In this document: in pieces, positions 60,466-64,000 of the stretch
Position numbering within the stretch: position 1 is the stretch's first letter
How the letters are laid out: each line of letters begins with the position of its first letter
DNA from: an uncultured Aquimarina sp.
GTDB taxonomy: Bacteria; Bacteroidota; Bacteroidia; Flavobacteriales; Flavobacteriaceae
Assembly: GCA_947500545.1 (NCBI GenBank)
Contig: CANMSO010000012.1
Coordinates: forward strand, 62,001 to 126,000
DNA length: 64,000 nucleotides
Reading direction: 5' to 3'
Notes under the pieces: generated by a model
Seen by the model: the letters and a program-made list of their open reading frames with translations, nothing else
What the model was told of the DNA's origin: nothing
Database searches by the model: none
Translations under genes and position numbers: made by a program

Positions 60466-62358
60466 GTGCTAAAAACAACAAATATTACGAATTGGATACT
60501 TACTATATTATTATTTAATATACTAGTAAGCTGTAAAGCAACACAATCTGTTTCAACAATAAGCACTTCACCAATATTAGCTACTATTGATTTGGTTAAT
60601 GTAATCGATGATAAAGTTAAAGTTGAAATAAAAACTAATAATCTTGATACTGATACTATAAGTTACTATCTCCCTAAAATCGTTCCGGGCACCTATCAAA
60701 ACAATAATTACGGAAAATATGTAGAAGATTTCAAGGCCTATGATCAACAAGGAAACACATTATATGTGCAAAAATATGGAGATAATAGATGGAAAATCAA
60801 TAATGCTAGGCAATTAGACAAGATTACATACTGGATAAACGACACTTTTGATTCTGAAGACACTCATGATATTTTCTCCCCTACTGGTTCTAATATTTTA
60901 GCAAACAAAAACTTTATTTTAAATCTATATGCCTTTATAGGATATTTTGATGGGCGCAAAGAAACTAAATACAAACTATTTATAAGTCATCCTAAGAACT
61001 TAGAAGCATCAACTTCAAGCATTAAGATTACTCCAGAAAACGCAATAGAAAACATTAACTATGATACAGATTTTTTCACCTTCAAAAGGTATGCAGATGT
61101 GTCAGACTCACCAATAATGTATTCTGAACCTGATAAGGTTACTTTTACTATTAATGGTATCGAAATACTTTTAAGTATATATTCACCTAATAAAATTCAT
61201 CGTGCCGCAAGGTTAATGCCCCACATGGAAAGAATGATAAGAGCACAACGTAATTTTCTTGGTGAGATTAATTCTACAAAAAAATACAGCATTTTATTAT
61301 ATCTTTCATCTACAAAACAAGATGACGCACAAGGTTTTGGAGCACTAGAACATAATACCTCGACCGTGGTAGTGCTACCAGAATCCATTTCAAAAAAGAA
61401 ACTAAACGAATCCCTTACTGATGTTGTTTCTCACGAATTTTTTCACATCGTTACTCCGTTAACAATCCACTCAAAGGAAATACACAATTTTGATTATAAT
61501 AACCCAAAGATGTCAGAACACATCTGGTTATATGAAGGAACTACAGAGTATTTTTCTATTTTATTTCAAATATCTCAAGGGCTAATATCAAAAGAAGAGT
61601 TTTTAGATAAAATATTAGATAAAATAGAAATGTCTAAAAAATTTGACAATACGATGTCTTTCACAACAATGAGTAAAAACATATTAGAAGAGCCTTATCG
61701 TACGAATTACAGAAACGTCTACGAAAAAGGAGCATTAATTTCTATGTGTCTGGATATCATTATGCGAGAAAAAAGTGATGGTGAATATGGGATATTAGAT
61801 CTTATTAAAAACTTGTCTAGCGAATTTGGTATAAACACTCCTTTTGAAGATAAAGATCTAATCAAAACCATAAAAGATATTTCGTATCCCGAAATTAATG
61901 ATTTTTTAGAGAATCATGTAGTAAACAATACCCCTATAGATTACGCTTTTTATCTTGAAAAAGTAGGAATAAAGTACGGAACAAAAAATGTCACATCCTC
62001 ATATTTCATTCACGAACAACAACCCTTTGTATCTGGATCCGAAGCCTCGCAAGAAGTTGTTTTTGAATCGGGTATAGAATATAATAGTTTTTTAAAAAAT
62101 CTAGGGGTACTTGGAGGAGATGTACTACTTGGTATAAACGACAAAAAATATAACATTAAGAACATTTACGATCTTTTTGGAGATTCAAGTCGTTGGAAAA
62201 TAGGTGACGAAATTACTTTTCTCGTAAAGCGTAACAATAAAGAGATTACTTTAAAATCGAAAGTAATTGAACCCTCTGTAACGCAAATTATTTTAGAACA
62301 GGCTCCCAATGCTTCAGAACAACAAATAAACCTTTTGAAGAATTGGATTAATGACTAA
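60466..62358 (+). CDS. M61-family metallopeptidase lipoprotein with PDZ domain
   Basis: A 630-residue lipoprotein (hydrophobic start ending NILVSC). The catalytic domain has VSHEFFH (H323, E324, H327) and the third ligand in LYEGTTEYFS about 20 residues on, as in glycyl aminopeptidase M61. QGFGALEHNTSTVVVLPES is the GxxEH region. A C-terminal PDZ domain (about 525-600) includes LKNLGVLGGDVLLGINDKKY. It starts at GTG two bases after the HAD gene. It probably degrades peptides at the cell surface or in the periplasm. Confidence 0.9.
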   Translation: MLKTTNITNWILTILLFNILVSCKATQSVSTISTSPILATIDLVNVIDDKVKVEIKTNNLDTDTISYYLPKIVPGTYQNNNYGKYVEDFKAYDQQGNTLYVQKYGDNRWKINNARQLDKITYWINDTFDSEDTHDIFSPTGSNILANKNFILNLYAFIGYFDGRKETKYKLFISHPKNLEASTSSIKITPENAIENINYDTDFFTFKRYADVSDSPIMYSEPDKVTFTINGIEILLSIYSPNKIHRAARLMPHMERMIRAQRNFLGEINSTKKYSILLYLSSTKQDDAQGFGALEHNTSTVVVLPESISKKKLNESLTDVVSHEFFHIVTPLTIHSKEIHNFDYNNPKMSEHIWLYEGTTEYFSILFQISQGLISKEEFLDKILDKIEMSKKFDNTMSFTTMSKNILEEPYRTNYRNVYEKGALISMCLDIIMREKSDGEYGILDLIKNLSSEFGINTPFEDKDLIKTIKDISYPEINDFLENHVVNNTPIDYAFYLEKVGIKYGTKNVTSSYFIHEQQPFVSGSEASQEVVFESGIEYNSFLKNLGVLGGDVLLGINDKKYNIKNIYDLFGDSSRWKIGDEITFLVKRNNKEITLKSKVIEPSVTQIILEQAPNASEQQINLLKNWIND

Positions 62359-62438
62359 AACTTTCTTAAGATTCTGGTAAGGACTTTTCCAAAAAACTGT
62401 ATTTTGCACGACATCTTCTACAAATTAAACACTCAATA

Positions 62439-63743
62439 ATGGAAAATACTCCTTTTTTCACAAATGACACCATTGTCTTTGGTATCTTAATGCTTTGTTT
62501 AGGCCTGGTTTTCTATACAGCGTCAATCAAATCAAGTTTTTGGAAATCATTTTATAAATACGTTCCAGCTTTATTACTTTGCTATCTTCTTCCAGCCATA
62601 TTTAACTCTTTAGGAATTATTTCGCCAGAATGGAATGAATTAAATGCTGATGGAGAACTAATAGAAAAGTCTTCGAACGTATACTATATTGCAAGTAGGT
62701 ATCTCTTACCGGCTTCTTTGGTATTAATGACATTAAGTATAGATCTCAAAGGAATTTTCAATTTGGGTCCAAAAGCACTCATTATGTTCTTAACAGGAAC
62801 ATTTGGTATTATTTTAGGAGGTCCTATAGCCATCTTATTGATTTCTGCTGTCTCGCCAGAAACTGTTGGAGGAGCAGGGTTTGATGCAGTTTGGAGAGGA
62901 TTATCTACGCTAGCAGGAAGTTGGATTGGTGGAGGAGCAAATCAAGCTGCAATGTTAGAGATTTACCAATACAACCCAGACAAGTACGGAGGGATGGTAT
63001 TAGTCGATATTGTTGTAGCCAACTTATGGATGGCGATATTATTGATCGGAATTGGCAAAAGCAACAAGATTGATCGCTGGTTAAAAGCTGATAATAGCGC
63101 TATAGAATCTCTAAAACAACAAGTATCAAGCTATGCAGAAAGTGTAACACGCAATCCCTCCTTGACAGATTATATCATAATGCTCTCAATAGCTTTTGTC
63201 ACTGTAGGAATAGCGCATTGGGGAGCTGGGGGAGTTTCTGGTTTATTATCTGATAATTTTGAAGTTTTTAATGATAAAAGTTCTGCACTATCTTCTTTTA
63301 CTTCAAAATTTTTCTGGATGATCACTATAGCCACTGCTATTGGTATTATATTATCATATACTAAGGCAAAAAAATATGAAGGTGCCGGAGCTAGTAAACT
63401 TGGTAGCATTTTTATTTATATTCTGGTAGCCACTATTGGGATGAAAATGGATCTAGGGATGATATTTGAAAACCCTGGATTAATTGCAATTGGACTTGTC
63501 TGGATGACAATTCATGCAGTACTACTTATTGGAGTAGCAAAATTGATAAAAGCTCCTTACTTTTTTCTTGCAGTAGGTAGCCAGGCCAATGTAGGTGGTG
63601 CAGCATCTGCCCCAGTAGTCGCAGCCGCTTTTCATCCATCATTAGCAGCAGTTGGTGTTTTATTAGCCGTATTTGGATATGTGGTAGGAACATATGGTGC
63701 AATATTGTGTACTATTTTAATGCAAATAGCCTCTGGAAGTTAG
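62439..63743 (+). CDS. DUF819-family membrane protein
   Basis: A 434-residue membrane protein with about ten helices. DUF819 features are visible: YKYVPALLLCYLLPAIFNSL, LSTLAGSWIGGGANQAAMLE in the middle, and SQANVGGAASAPVVAAAFHP near the end. The two glycine- and Asn-rich stretches lie in each half like the crossover regions of secondary transporters, so a transport function is likely but the substrate is unknown. Single gene. Confidence 0.87.
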   Translation: MENTPFFTNDTIVFGILMLCLGLVFYTASIKSSFWKSFYKYVPALLLCYLLPAIFNSLGIISPEWNELNADGELIEKSSNVYYIASRYLLPASLVLMTLSIDLKGIFNLGPKALIMFLTGTFGIILGGPIAILLISAVSPETVGGAGFDAVWRGLSTLAGSWIGGGANQAAMLEIYQYNPDKYGGMVLVDIVVANLWMAILLIGIGKSNKIDRWLKADNSAIESLKQQVSSYAESVTRNPSLTDYIIMLSIAFVTVGIAHWGAGGVSGLLSDNFEVFNDKSSALSSFTSKFFWMITIATAIGIILSYTKAKKYEGAGASKLGSIFIYILVATIGMKMDLGMIFENPGLIAIGLVWMTIHAVLLIGVAKLIKAPYFFLAVGSQANVGGAASAPVVAAAFHPSLAAVGVLLAVFGYVVGTYGAILCTILMQIASGS

Positions 63744-63800
63744 TATTTCAATCCAAATTATAGCATCTTTGTAACCCGATTAAAAACAATAAACTTATTA

Positions 63801-64000
63801 ATGAAACAATTTTTTACCATACTATTTTTAGCTGTATTTTTAACCAACTGCAGTAGCCCACCAAAGAAAGGAAATGTTACTGTCGTAGGTAATATTAAAG
63901 GGTTAAAAAAAGGAACATTATATCTGCAAAAAGTACGAGATACTGTGCTTATTAATGTTGACTCTGTAACTATAGATGGGAACTCAGAATTTATGTTGAA
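63801..64000 (+). CDS. DUF4369-type lipoprotein, cut by the window edge
   Basis: The first 66 residues of a lipoprotein: MKQFFTILFLAVFLTNC is a lipobox signal, and VTVVGNIKGLKKGTLYLQKV with INVDSVTIDGNSEF matches the N-terminal DUF4369 domain that often precedes a TlpA/AhpC thioredoxin domain in Bacteroidota. The rest lies beyond the window, so the catalytic part cannot be checked. Confidence 0.75.
   Translation, partial: MKQFFTILFLAVFLTNCSSPPKKGNVTVVGNIKGLKKGTLYLQKVRDTVLINVDSVTIDGNSEFML

Noticed and set aside
1..64000. CRISPR arrays and tRNA or rRNA genes
   Set aside because: Reading the intergenic gaps, I found no regularly spaced repeats and no cloverleaf or rRNA-like stretches. A dedicated scan such as tRNAscan or Infernal would settle this; I could not run one.

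Overview
The window looks like the chromosome of a marine-type member of the Flavobacteriaceae (phylum Bacteroidota). The supports are an AT-rich genome, hairpin terminators ending in T runs, promoter -7 boxes of the TAnnTTTG type, few strong ribosome binding sites, a PUR/DUF3276 protein, SusC-like outer-membrane receptors of the beta-barrel-3 type, a type IX secretion C-terminal signal, a cyclophilin-FKBP fusion and TPR histidine kinases. Genus cannot be fixed from the sequence; Aquimarina or a relative is a guess. I found no tRNA, rRNA, CRISPR array or complete insertion sequence.

Layout. 0-8.4 kb: housekeeping and accessory metabolism (PUR protein, M14 peptidase, MEST-like hydrolase with an Mpo1-like membrane protein, redoxin with GNAT, YfiT-type DinB protein, prolyl isomerase). 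8.4-11.2 kb: a divergent LytS/LytTR two-component pair. 11.3-19.8 kb: the unusual part, a peptide island. It holds a LanC-like cyclase, two lanthipeptide-type precursors with nearly identical leaders, one intact double-glycine (ComC/BlpC-type) precursor, two decayed precursors of that type that I recognised only after restoring single-base deletions, and in the middle an ECF sigma / anti-sigma / lipoprotein / TPR-CHAT protease module. A conserved upstream element (ACAT, five bases, TTGARTGTC) precedes two intact precursor genes at exactly the same distance and also the LanC operon. The island abuts the 3' end of recQ, and a diverged second copy of the recQ 3' end lies inside it.

19.8-33 kb: conserved core genes (recQ, divergent kdsD-tatC-AhpD-like, lptB, pssA, lnt, an Uup-type ABC-F protein, a shrunken methyltransferase-like protein, a LolD/MacB-type ATPase, a sodium:solute symporter, a CoA-binding protein). 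33-46 kb: an outer-membrane receptor, fabH, a free-standing T9SS sorting-domain protein, a NarL-type two-component system, an ABC1 kinase with a TetR-like regulator that has a perfect 14-bp inverted repeat upstream, and htpG. 45-48.4 kb: a membrane-anchored LuxR-type regulator beside a second receptor. 48.4-50.5 kb: a small redox cluster (thioredoxin-like protein, lipoprotein, DUF2024, Cys-rich MarR) with a repeated TTAGGATTCCTAA-like palindrome beside promoter boxes. 50.5-64 kb: secreted or lipid-anchored hydrolases (beta-lactamase-like, astacin, S1/P1 nuclease, M61 peptidase, alpha/beta hydrolase), AlkB, DoxX proteins, AraC regulator, HAD phosphatase, DUF819 transporter-like protein and a truncated DUF4369 lipoprotein at the right edge.

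The most promising undescribed biology is the peptide island: lanthipeptide-type and double-glycine precursors share a regulatory element, the locus has no dehydratase or exporter of its own, and cassettes appear to have been gained and lost at the recQ 3' end.
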